From the NCBI RefSeq assembly GCF_029690045.1, contig NZ_CP121464.1, forward strand, positions 3,162,001 to 3,226,000: DNA of 64,000 nt, in the 5' to 3' direction. Shown one piece after another: positions 57,198-64,000 of this stretch. The notes beneath the pieces are model-generated. The model was not told where the DNA came from. It saw only the letters and a list, made by a program, of their open reading frames with translations, and did not search any database. Position 1 is the stretch's first letter; every line of letters starts with the position of its first letter. The DNA comes from Janthinobacterium rivuli (GTDB lineage: Bacteria > Pseudomonadota > Gammaproteobacteria > Burkholderiales > Burkholderiaceae_D). The position numbers were made by a program, and so were the translations under genes.

Positions 57198-57236
57198 TCA
57201 ATTATAGCGAATATAATTGATTTTATCGAATAAAAT
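57198..57236 (-). promoter_or_regulatory. Two adjacent perfect palindromes over the Cache-kinase promoter
   Basis: TCAATTATA/TATAATTGA (57198-57206 and 57212-57220) form a 9-bp perfect inverted repeat. ATTTTAT/ATAAAAT (57220-57226 and 57230-57236) form a second, 7 bp. On the minus strand a TCGATA -35-like box, a 17-bp spacer and TATAAT (57206-57201) lie within them, so they may be operators. A hairpin ending the upstream transcript is the alternative. Confidence 0.55.
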
Positions 57237-57241
57237 GATTT

Positions 57242-57742
57242 TTATGTGGGAAGTGTTGTATCGGACGCCGGCCCGGGCGGCTGGCGTGTCAGCCAGCGCT
57301 CGACCATGTCGCGCAGCTGGGCGGCCGTGAAGGGTTTGGACAGGTAATCGTCCATGCCGGCCGCCGAGCAGCGCTGCCGGTCATCCCCGGTGACGCCGGC
57401 CGTGAGGGCGATGACGGGCAGGCGCGGCGCACCGCTGGCCGCTTCGCGCGCGCGCAGGGCCAGGCACGCCTGATAGCCGTCCATGACGGGCATCATGCAA
57501 TCCATCAGCACCAGGTCGTACTGCTGCGTGGCCAGCGCCTGCAGGCCCAGCGCGCCGTTTTCCGCCGTGTCGATGCTGTAGCCGCGGCCGGCCAGCTGCA
57601 GGCACACGAGCTGGCGGTTCAGCGCCGTATCCTCGACCAGCAGGATGCGCGCGCCCGGTTTCGGGGCGGGTGCGGGTACGGAAGCCGCTTCTTCGTCCGG
57701 TTGCGGCGCCATGGCCGCGCCGCGCTCCTGGCCCCCGTTCAT
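57242..57742 (-). CDS. Single-domain response regulator
   Basis: The protein is 166 aa. A Pro/Ala-rich N-terminal tail (1-30) precedes a complete receiver domain (about 32-150): acidic pair in LLVEDT, phospho-Asp81 in LMDCMMPVMDG, Thr in IALTAG, Lys in YLSKPF. No output domain is present. It overlaps the HPt gene by four bases (ATGA), so a REC-HPt pair is made in step. The sequence resembles receivers of hybrid kinases, suggesting it split from one. Confidence 0.88.
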   Translation of the reverse strand: MNGGQERGAAMAPQPDEEAASVPAPAPKPGARILLVEDTALNRQLVCLQLAGRGYSIDTAENGALGLQALATQQYDLVLMDCMMPVMDGYQACLALRAREAASGAPRLPVIALTAGVTGDDRQRCSAAGMDDYLSKPFTAAQLRDMVERWLTRQPPGPASDTTLPT

Positions 57743-58101
57743 GCTTGTACACCCGTGTAGTCAAGCATGCTGCGGCGTACCTCCCGCTCCACTTCTCCGA
57801 TCAGCGCCGCCGTTTCGGCCAGCCAGCCCGGTGCCGCCACGCCCTGGTGGCGCACCAGCTGCTCGAGTTGCGCCAGGCGCGCCACCAGGGCGCTGGCGCC
57901 CAGCAGGGCGACGGTGCCGCGCAAGGTATGGCAGCTGTGCACGATGGCTTGCGCCGCGCCGCCGCGCACGGCCTGCTCGACGCGCGCAAACATGGCCGGC
58001 GACGTATCGAGGTAGGTCTGCGACAGGGCGCGGAACATCTCCAGGTCGTGGCCGGTGGCGTGGAACAGCACGGCAGGATCGATGTGGCGATAGGCTGGCA
58101 T
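57739..58101 (-). CDS. Histidine phosphotransfer (HPt) protein
   Basis: This 120-aa helical protein carries the HPt motif with phospho-His57 (HSCHTLRGTVALLGA). It would shuttle phosphoryl groups between receivers. The ATG at 58101 gives a compact HPt; the frame continues upstream but is unlike the family. It sits between the HTH-receiver gene (35 bp upstream) and the receiver gene (overlapping). Confidence 0.87.
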   Translation of the reverse strand: MPAYRHIDPAVLFHATGHDLEMFRALSQTYLDTSPAMFARVEQAVRGGAAQAIVHSCHTLRGTVALLGASALVARLAQLEQLVRHQGVAAPGWLAETAALIGEVEREVRRSMLDYTGVQA

Positions 58102-58136
58102 GGCGGCTCCGTGACGAAGGGGGAGGCGGTGGCGAC

Positions 58137-58763
58137 CTATGCGGCCAGGCTGTTGCGCCGGGCATGGCCGGCGCAACAGGCGCGCAGATAGCCGCGCAGT
58201 TCGTCGTAATTGACGGGCTTGGCAAAGAACACCACGCCGGGCGGCACGCCGCCCCGTTCTTCCAGTTCCTCAGGCGTCAGGCTCGACAGCATGGCGATGT
58301 GCATCTCCGCCAGCAGCGGGTCGGCCAGGATGGTGCGGATCACCTCGTAGCCGTCGATGCCTTCCATGATGATGTCGGCCAGCAGGATGTCGGGCTGGTC
58401 GCGGGCGATTTCCATCAGCGCCTGGTAGCCGTTTTCGCAAAAGCGCAAGCTTGCCTGCAAGCCCCATGAACCGATCTGCTTTTCATACAGCGCGCGTTCG
58501 ATCGGATTGTCTTCGATGACCAGGATCGAGGGCGGGCGGCCCGATGGGGCGGGGCGGTTAGCGCGTGCCGCGCGCTGGTCCTGGCCCGGCTGGCCGGGAT
58601 TGCCTTTGTACGCTTCGACGGCCGCGAGGGGAATGCGCCGGTGGCCGCCCTTGGTCTTCCAGGCTTCGATGACGCCTGCCTCGACCAGTTGCTGCACCGA
58701 AGTGACCGAGATGCCGAGGATTTCGGCAGCCTTTTGGGTAGTGCAAACGTCTGCAGTGTGCAT
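58137..58763 (-). CDS. Excisionase/MerR-type HTH fused to a receiver domain
   Basis: The protein is 208 aa from the ATG at 58763. An N-terminal helix-turn-helix of the excisionase (BldC/MerR-like) kind (about 5-52: TTQKAAEILGISVTSVQQLVEAG in parts, then WKTKGGHRRIP) is joined by a Pro/Arg-rich linker to a receiver (about 78-200) with acidic residues in LVIEDN, phospho-Asp130 in ILLADIIMEGIDG and Lys in FFAKPV. The order HTH then REC is the reverse of most response regulators. It is probably the DNA-binding output of the cluster. A strong promoter of its own lies at 58799-58827. Confidence 0.88.
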   Translation of the reverse strand: MHTADVCTTQKAAEILGISVTSVQQLVEAGVIEAWKTKGGHRRIPLAAVEAYKGNPGQPGQDQRAARANRPAPSGRPPSILVIEDNPIERALYEKQIGSWGLQASLRFCENGYQALMEIARDQPDILLADIIMEGIDGYEVIRTILADPLLAEMHIAMLSSLTPEELEERGGVPPGVVFFAKPVNYDELRGYLRACCAGHARRNSLAA

Positions 58764-58798
58764 GATGGGCTTTATGGTCGCGGATGTAGTTGAAGGGG

Positions 58799-58827
58799 AT
58801 GATACGCAATCGCGCATAAAAAATCAA
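58799..58827 (-). promoter_or_regulatory. Sigma-70 promoter of the HTH-receiver gene
   Basis: Read on the minus strand: -35 TTGATT (58827-58822), a 17-bp spacer, -10 TATCAT (58804-58799). The transcription start would lie about 30 bp before the ATG at 58763. No clear operator was seen in the 128-bp gap. Confidence 0.65.
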
Positions 58828-58891
58828 TTTCAACGAATTAGATGAATTCACTAAAAACTTTGCATGTGGCGAGCCGGGGTCTGGCGCGTGC

Positions 58892-59530
58892 TCATGGCCG
58901 GCTTCCGACGCCGCTGCGGTCGTCAGCCAGCGCCGCGCCCGTTTGCAGGGCCGTGACGGCTTGCGACAGCGCATCGAGCGCCATCAGCAATTCCGCATGC
59001 AGTCGGCGCAGTGCGCCGATATCGTTGGCAAAGCCCGCATGCACGGCCTGGCGCGCCAGCGCCTGCAAGGGGAGCAGGCCCATGGACTGGCTGCCGTCGA
59101 GAATTTCCTGCGCCAGCACTCTTGCCGGGGCGGTCCGCTCGCAGCGCAGCGCATGGGCGATGCCGGCGAGGCGGTCGCGCGTCTCGGCCACGAACAGGGC
59201 CAGAATCTCGCCCTGCAGGCGCCGGTCGTAGCCGAACATGGCGTCCAGGCGGGGCGCGTCGAACGGCGGCGTGTCCGGTGCCCTGGGGGCTGGCGGCGGT
59301 GCGCTGCCAGCCGCCTTCGCCTGCGGGGCCGCCTTGCGCATTTGCAGCAGCGCATGCAGATCGGACGGCGCGCCGCTGGCGGCCGGCGCGCGGCCGGCCT
59401 GGCGCCAGCGCTTGCGGCGCCACAGCAGGGCGGCCAGCAGCAACAGCAAGCCTGCCAGCGCCAGCGCCGGGCGCATCAGCGACAGGTCTTCGCAGCGCAG
59501 GAAGGGGTGGATCGAGAGAAAGGCGTTCAT
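58892..59530 (-). CDS. Membrane-anchored HPt-like protein lacking the phospho-His
   Basis: The protein is 212 aa from the ATG at 59530. One membrane segment (about 21-38) is followed by a basic stretch, a Pro/Ala-rich linker (to about 90) and a helical domain (about 92-200) like an HPt: EILALFVAETRDRLAGIAHAL, then ILDGSQSMGLLPLQALA. At the place of the phospho-His in the AHxLKGS pattern stands Glu132 (QEILDGS), so it cannot accept phosphate in the usual way. It may scaffold or inhibit the phosphorelay at the membrane. It lies 49 bp after the MCP gene. Confidence 0.65.
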   Translation of the reverse strand: MNAFLSIHPFLRCEDLSLMRPALALAGLLLLLAALLWRRKRWRQAGRAPAASGAPSDLHALLQMRKAAPQAKAAGSAPPPAPRAPDTPPFDAPRLDAMFGYDRRLQGEILALFVAETRDRLAGIAHALRCERTAPARVLAQEILDGSQSMGLLPLQALARQAVHAGFANDIGALRRLHAELLMALDALSQAVTALQTGAALADDRSGVGSRP

Positions 59531-59579
59531 GGCAGTGCTCCAGTACGGGCTATGCGGGTGATCCTGCGTGATGGCGGAC

Positions 59580-61259
59580 CTAAAATACTTCCCAGTCGCC
59601 TGCATCGGCGGCGGCCGGGGCCGTGTTTCTGGCCTGGCCTGCGGGGCGCGTGGCGACCAGCCTGAGCGTGGCCTTGTGTGGTGCGGGCCGCCGGGCTGAA
59701 CGCGCCTGGGGCGCCGCGCCGGCTTGCCCCTGCGCCAGCTTGAAGGTGGCCACCACGCCGGCCAGGCTGGCCGCCTGCTCCTGCAGCGATTGCGATGCCG
59801 CCGCCGCTTGCTCGACCAGGGCCGCATTCTGCTGCGTGACCTCATCCATCTGCGTGATGGCGCGGTTGATTTCCTCGATGCCCGTGCTTTGCTCCACGCT
59901 GCCGGCCGAGATTTCGCTGACGATGTCGGTCACGCTGCGTACCGTTTCAACCACTTCCGTCATGCTCGCGCCGGCCTGCCGGACCAGCTTGCCGCCTTGC
60001 TGCACCTGTTGCACGGAGTCGCTGATGAGCACCTTGATTTCCTTCGCGGCCGCCGCGGAACGGTGCGCCAGGTTGCGCACTTCGGTGGCCACGACGGCAA
60101 AGCCGCGTCCCTGCTCCCCGGCGCGCGCCGCTTCCACGGCCGCATTCAGGGCCAGGATATTGGTCTGGAAGGCGATGCCGTCGATGACGCCGATGATGTC
60201 GGCGATCTTGTTGGACGAGCTGTCGATCGCTTCCATCGTGCGTATGACGTCGCCCATCACCTGGCCGCCCCGCTGCGCCTTGTCCGAGGCGCTGACGGCC
60301 ATTTGCTGGGCCTGGCGGGCGTTGTCCGCGTTCTGCCGCACGGTGGCCGTCAGTTCTTCCATGGCCGAGGCGGTTTCTTCCAGCGAGCCGGCTTGCTGCT
60401 CCGTGCGCGCCGACAGGTCCAGGTTGCCTGCCGCGATCTCGCTTGACGCCGTGCCGATGGTGTCCGTGCCGGAGCGTACTTCGGCCACGATGCGCACCAG
60501 GCTCCCGCTCATGTCCGCCAGGGCCGTCATCAGCTGGCCCACCTCGTCGTTCGAGGCGGCGCGGACCTGCACGCTGAGGTCGCCGCCGGCGATGGTGCGG
60601 GCCACGCCGATGGCGCCGTCCAGCGAGGCGGCGATGCGCCGCGCCAGCAGCAGGCCCATGCCGGCCACCAGGACCGTCACGGCCAGGGCCAGGCCGATGG
60701 CAATCCAGCGCGCGCTGGCAGCGGCGGCGGCCCCGTCGGCCGCACCCCTGGCGGCCAGGGTTTCGTTGTAGCGGTGGTGGGCGGCAAGGGCGTCGACCAG
60801 TTCCTTGATGATGGGCTGGCTTGCCATCAGCAAGTCGCGTGCCGCGCCGGGTTCGCCCGCTTTCGACAGGGCCAGCACCTTGTCGCGCAGCGTGTCGTAG
60901 CGCAGCAGCACGGCACGCTCGGCGGCCAGCAGCGCGCGGTCCTGTTCATCGGTGATGTCTTCTTTTTCATACTGGTCGAGCGCCTTGCCGACCGCCGCGC
61001 GCGCTTCCGTGATACCCGCTTCCAGCTTGACTCGTCCGGCGGCATCCTTGCTGGCCATGTGCTGCCAGACGGCCGTGCGCATCTGCGCGAACGGTACGAA
61101 CGCCTGGTTCAAGGTCAGCAGGCTGGGAACGGTGTTGACGGTGGCATAGCTGGCCGCCGTGTAGACGCGGTCCATCTGGTAGATGCCAAAGCCCGCCAGG
61201 GCGGCCAACCCGAGGATGACGGAAAGGATCAATGCGTACAGGCGTTTAGCGATGGTCAT
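59580..61259 (-). CDS. Methyl-accepting chemotaxis protein with C-terminal CheR-type pentapeptide
   Basis: The protein is 559 aa. It has two membrane segments (about 8-28 and 188-208), a four-helix-bundle periplasmic sensor, HAMP (about 208-262) and a signalling domain with the highly conserved hairpin (about 375-405, [33 protein letters not shown] in parts). The last five residues DWEVF fit the xWxxF tether that binds the methyltransferase CheR. No cheA, cheW or cheR is nearby, so it must use machinery encoded elsewhere. The sensor type is the Tsr/Tar-like 4HB_MCP fold; the ligand is unknown. It starts the minus-strand signalling cluster. Confidence 0.93.
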   Translation of the reverse strand: MTIAKRLYALILSVILGLAALAGFGIYQMDRVYTAASYATVNTVPSLLTLNQAFVPFAQMRTAVWQHMASKDAAGRVKLEAGITEARAAVGKALDQYEKEDITDEQDRALLAAERAVLLRYDTLRDKVLALSKAGEPGAARDLLMASQPIIKELVDALAAHHRYNETLAARGAADGAAAAASARWIAIGLALAVTVLVAGMGLLLARRIAASLDGAIGVARTIAGGDLSVQVRAASNDEVGQLMTALADMSGSLVRIVAEVRSGTDTIGTASSEIAAGNLDLSARTEQQAGSLEETASAMEELTATVRQNADNARQAQQMAVSASDKAQRGGQVMGDVIRTMEAIDSSSNKIADIIGVIDGIAFQTNILALNAAVEAARAGEQGRGFAVVATEVRNLAHRSAAAAKEIKVLISDSVQQVQQGGKLVRQAGASMTEVVETVRSVTDIVSEISAGSVEQSTGIEEINRAITQMDEVTQQNAALVEQAAAASQSLQEQAASLAGVVATFKLAQGQAGAAPQARSARRPAPHKATLRLVATRPAGQARNTAPAAADAGDWEVF

Positions 61260-61506
61260 GATGGGCGCCGCTCCAGGGAAAGTGGAAATTCACGGAAATG
61301 CTTGGTCTGTCTGTTTTTTATTTTACGATATAAATTTGTTTTATTCGAGAAATTTGTTGTTTATTTATTTTAATCGATGTTTTTCATCAGAATCGCATGC
61401 TTGTGACGGGCTGGACGGTCAGCTCGTGTATAAAAAGCCACACGGCAGGCAGCCGATGCTCTGGCGTGTGGCACGCTTTGCCAATTAGTGAAAAAATGGA
61501 ATTTCC

Positions 61507-61520
61507 TTGATCGCCATCAA
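61507..61520 (+). promoter_or_regulatory. Perfect FNR/Anr-type box upstream of gcd
   Basis: TTGATCGCCATCAA matches TTGAT-N4-ATCAA at all ten positions and is centred 57 bp before the gcd ATG. No good -10 box lies at class II distance, so repression or a different start site is possible. The rest of the 311-bp divergent gap (61260-61570) is AT-rich near the MCP start, including TTTTATTCGA at 61339-61348, and holds no gene. Confidence 0.65.
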
Positions 61521-61570
61521 ATACGGTGCGCAGGCGCGTGCCGCCGACTGACTCTTGCAAAAGGAGCATC

Positions 61571-64000
61571 ATGACTGCCTCTGCCCGGCCTGGACCCTTG
61601 CTTGTCATCACCGCAGTCATCTTCATCTTGCTGGGCCTGGCGCTTGCCGGCGGCGGCGCCTGGCTCGTCAGCCTTGGCGGCTCCTGGTATTACGTCGTGG
61701 CCGGCATCGGCATGCTCATCGCGGGCGCGCTCGTGTGGAAGGGGCGGCGCAGCGCCCAGCTGTTTCTCGCCCTGCTGCTGTTCGCCACCCTGATCTGGTC
61801 CGTGATCGAAGTGAAATTCGACTGGTGGCAATTGCTGCCGCGCCTCGATATCTGGTTCGCCGCCGCCGTCTGGCTGCTGCTGCCGTTCGTCGACCGCCGC
61901 CTCGATCCGCCCTTGACGGCCGGGGCGAAACCGCGCGACGCGGGCAAGAGCGCGCTGACGGCCGCCGTGCTGGTCACCGCCGCCGTGGGCGTGTTCTCCC
62001 TGTTCCAGGACTATTACACCCTGCATGGCGAAGTGCCGGCCGAAAACATGGCGGCCACGCCGCAAGGCGATTTTGCGCCCGGCGTGGCGCCCAACGACTG
62101 GGCCGCGTATGGCCGCTCCGGCTATGGCGACCGCTACGCGCCGGCCGCGCAGATCACGCCGGCCAACGCTGCGCAGCTGAAACAGGCGTGGGTCTACAAC
62201 ACGGGTGACTTCAAGGGCCCGAACGATCCGGGCGAGATCGCCAACGAAGTCACGCCGCTGAAGGTAAACGGCATGCTGTACCTGTGCACGCCGCATAACA
62301 TCGTCATCGCGCTCGATCCGGATACGGGCAAGGAAATCTGGCGCCATGATCCGAAGATCAACCGCGACGCATCGAGCTACCAGCACATGATCTGCCGCGG
62401 CGTGGCCTACTGGGACGTCAACGCGGGCCGCGCCAAGGGCGACCCGGCACCCGAGGCGGCCGGCATGGAGTGCCCGCGCCGCATCCTCGCGCCCACCATG
62501 GATGCCACCCTGATCGCCGTGAATGCCGATACGGGCGAAGCGTGCAAAAGCTTTGGCGAAAACGGCGTGATCGGCCTGTACCACGGCATGGGCATGAAGA
62601 AGCGGGGCTTTTTGATGCCGACGTCGCCGCCGGCCGTGGCGCAGAACGTGGTGGTGATGGCCGCCAGCGTCACCGATAACTTTTCCACGGAAGAGCCGTC
62701 CGGCGTGATCCGTGGCTATGATCCCGTCACGGGCAAGCTGATGTGGAACTGGGACGCCTCGAACCCCGACGACACGGCCCCGATTGCCGACGGCAAGACG
62801 TACACGAACAACTCGCCCAATTCCTGGGGCGTGTCGAGCGTTGATGAAAAGCTGGGCATGGTCTACATTCCGATGGGCAATGAAACACCGGACACGTGGG
62901 GCGGCAACCGCAATCCCCATGGCGAAAAATACAATAGCGCCATCGTCGCGCTGGACCTGGCGACCGGTAAAGTACGCTGGGTTTACCAGACCGTGCACCA
63001 CGATATCTGGGACATGGATATCGGCGGCCAGCCCACCCTGGTCGATATCGACACGCCGAAAGGCAAAGTGCCGTCCGTTGTGGCGACCACCAAGCGGGGC
63101 GATATCTACGTGATCGACCGCCGCGATGGCAGCCTGGTCGTGCCGGCGCCGGAAAAACCCGTGCCGACGAATAACCCGGCTCCCGGCGACCGCCTGTCGC
63201 CCACGCAGCCATTCTCGGCCCTCACTTTCTTGCCCGAGAAAAACATCAGTGAAACGGATATGTGGGGCACGACGCCGTTCGACCAGCTGGCGTGCCGCAT
63301 CATCTTCCGCCAGCACCGCTACGAAGGGCCGTTCACGCCGCAAACCGTGGCCGAAGGCAAGATCAAGGGCGCCATCATCTCGCCGGGCCCGCTCGGCATC
63401 TTCGAGTGGGGCGGGGCGGCCGTCGATCCCGTGCGTCAATTGTTGCTGGTGAACCCCGACTACATGGGCTTCCTGGAGCGCCTGGTGCCGCGCGCGCAAG
63501 CCAATGCGAAGGGCGGCACGGGCTCGGAAATGGGCTTGCAGCCGCAGACGGGTGTGCCGTTTGCCGTGGAAATCAAGCCTTTTCTTTCTCCGCTGGGCTT
63601 CCCATGCCAGGCGCCGCCGTGGGGCTATATCGCCGCCGTCGACTTGCGCACGATGAAAAAAGTCTGGATGCACAAGAACGGCACCACGCGCGACAGCGCC
63701 CCCGTGCCCATCGCCTTGCCACTGGGCGTGCCCAGCCTGGGCGGCATCAGCACCACGGGCGGCGGCGTGGCCTTCCTCAGCAGCACGCTCGACTACTATA
63801 TCCGCGGCTACGATGTGCGCAACGGCAAGACCGTGTGGAAAGCCCGCCTGCCGGCCGGCGGCCAGGCTACGCCAATGAGTTACGTGTCAGACAAGACGGG
63901 CAAGCAATATGTCGTCGTCATGGCCGGCGGCCACGGTTCGCTGGGGACGAAGATGGGCGATAGCCTGGTGGCGTTTGCCTTGCCGGATGAGGCGGTGGAG
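61571..64000 (+). CDS. gcd: Membrane-bound PQQ-dependent glucose dehydrogenase (3' end cut by window edge)
   Basis: An open frame of 810 codons runs from the ATG at 61571 (AAGGAG five bases upstream) to the last base without a stop. Five N-terminal membrane segments (about 10-145) anchor a periplasmic eight-bladed quinoprotein propeller: APNDWAAYGRSGYGDRYAP, NEVTPLKVNGMLYLCTPHN, DPKINRDASSYQHMICRG, NSPNSWGVSSVDEKLGMVY and HHDIWDMDIGGQPTLVD (about 478-490, the active-site Asp region). It oxidises glucose to gluconolactone and reduces ubiquinone. The usual length is about 800, so only a few residues are missing (it ends LVAFALPDEAVE). A perfect FNR-type box lies upstream. No pqq genes are in the window. 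Confidence 0.95.
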   Translation, partial: MTASARPGPLLVITAVIFILLGLALAGGGAWLVSLGGSWYYVVAGIGMLIAGALVWKGRRSAQLFLALLLFATLIWSVIEVKFDWWQLLPRLDIWFAAAVWLLLPFVDRRLDPPLTAGAKPRDAGKSALTAAVLVTAAVGVFSLFQDYYTLHGEVPAENMAATPQGDFAPGVAPNDWAAYGRSGYGDRYAPAAQITPANAAQLKQAWVYNTGDFKGPNDPGEIANEVTPLKVNGMLYLCTPHNIVIALDPDTGKEIWRHDPKINRDASSYQHMICRGVAYWDVNAGRAKGDPAPEAAGMECPRRILAPTMDATLIAVNADTGEACKSFGENGVIGLYHGMGMKKRGFLMPTSPPAVAQNVVVMAASVTDNFSTEEPSGVIRGYDPVTGKLMWNWDASNPDDTAPIADGKTYTNNSPNSWGVSSVDEKLGMVYIPMGNETPDTWGGNRNPHGEKYNSAIVALDLATGKVRWVYQTVHHDIWDMDIGGQPTLVDIDTPKGKVPSVVATTKRGDIYVIDRRDGSLVVPAPEKPVPTNNPAPGDRLSPTQPFSALTFLPEKNISETDMWGTTPFDQLACRIIFRQHRYEGPFTPQTVAEGKIKGAIISPGPLGIFEWGGAAVDPVRQLLLVNPDYMGFLERLVPRAQANAKGGTGSEMGLQPQTGVPFAVEIKPFLSPLGFPCQAPPWGYIAAVDLRTMKKVWMHKNGTTRDSAPVPIALPLGVPSLGGISTTGGGVAFLSSTLDYYIRGYDVRNGKTVWKARLPAGGQATPMSYVSDKTGKQYVVVMAGGHGSLGTKMGDSLVAFALPDEAVE

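Noticed and set aside
1..64000. CRISPR arrays, tRNA or rRNA genes, insertion sequences, prophage genes
   Set aside because: No regular repeat-spacer pattern, cloverleaf-like sequence, transposase or phage protein was seen on either strand.

Overview
The window reads as chromosome of a high-GC betaproteobacterium. An Oxalobacteraceae member such as Janthinobacterium is my best guess. That is inferred from the Burkholderiales-style narK1-narK2 and narGHJI-PPIase-moaA-narXL layout, the PhaC with a Cys-type lipase box, the FNR-type boxes and general codon use; no rRNA marker is present. The first ~1.7 kb is visibly poorer in GC than the rest and holds an edge-truncated membrane protein and an outer-membrane-protein remnant, so it looks like the border of an acquired segment.

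2-12 kb is housekeeping and accessory: CorA, a decayed alpha/beta hydrolase, a universal stress protein with a PHA synthase behind an FNR-class promoter, a LysR/GST/LLM-oxidoreductase group with a perfect 13-bp inverted repeat between the divergent genes, a DUF445 protein and an amino-acid permease.

12.4-32.6 kb is the most coherent block, a divergent N-acetylgalactosamine (GalNAc) / O-glycan utilisation locus. On the minus strand agaS-ROK kinase-agaZ-agaR-deacetylase-MFS permease would take up GalNAc, phosphorylate, deacetylate, deaminate and isomerise it to tagatose phosphates. On the plus strand lie a GH31 enzyme resembling the alpha-GalNAcase subfamily, two TonB-dependent receptors, a Tat-exported GH109 (NAD-dependent alpha-GalNAcase) and a DUF5077/DUF3472 lipoprotein. 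Three promoters (one minus, two plus) share a layout: an ACTTTC element just upstream of a TTGAC -35 box and a 17-bp spacer. Further CGAAAG/CTTTCG half-sites resemble AgaR operators. The two plus-strand promoters are 40/44 identical.

32.7-51.8 kb carries small proteins and lipoproteins and then anaerobic nitrogen respiration: narK1, narK2, a beta-carbonic anhydrase, narGHJI, a parvulin-type PPIase, moaA, narX, narL and nnrS. nnrS has a perfect 10-bp inverted repeat upstream.

51.8-61.3 kb is a minus-strand signalling cluster: an MCP with a C-terminal CheR-type pentapeptide, a membrane HPt-like protein lacking the His, an excisionase-HTH/receiver fusion, an HPt, a stand-alone receiver, a Cache histidine kinase, a large hybrid kinase (Cache-PAS-HisKA-HATPase-pseudoREC-REC-HPt) and a possible 41-aa membrane peptide. 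No cheA or cheW is present. The window ends in a nearly complete PQQ glucose dehydrogenase gene with a perfect FNR-type box upstream. No tRNA, rRNA, CRISPR array or insertion sequence was found.
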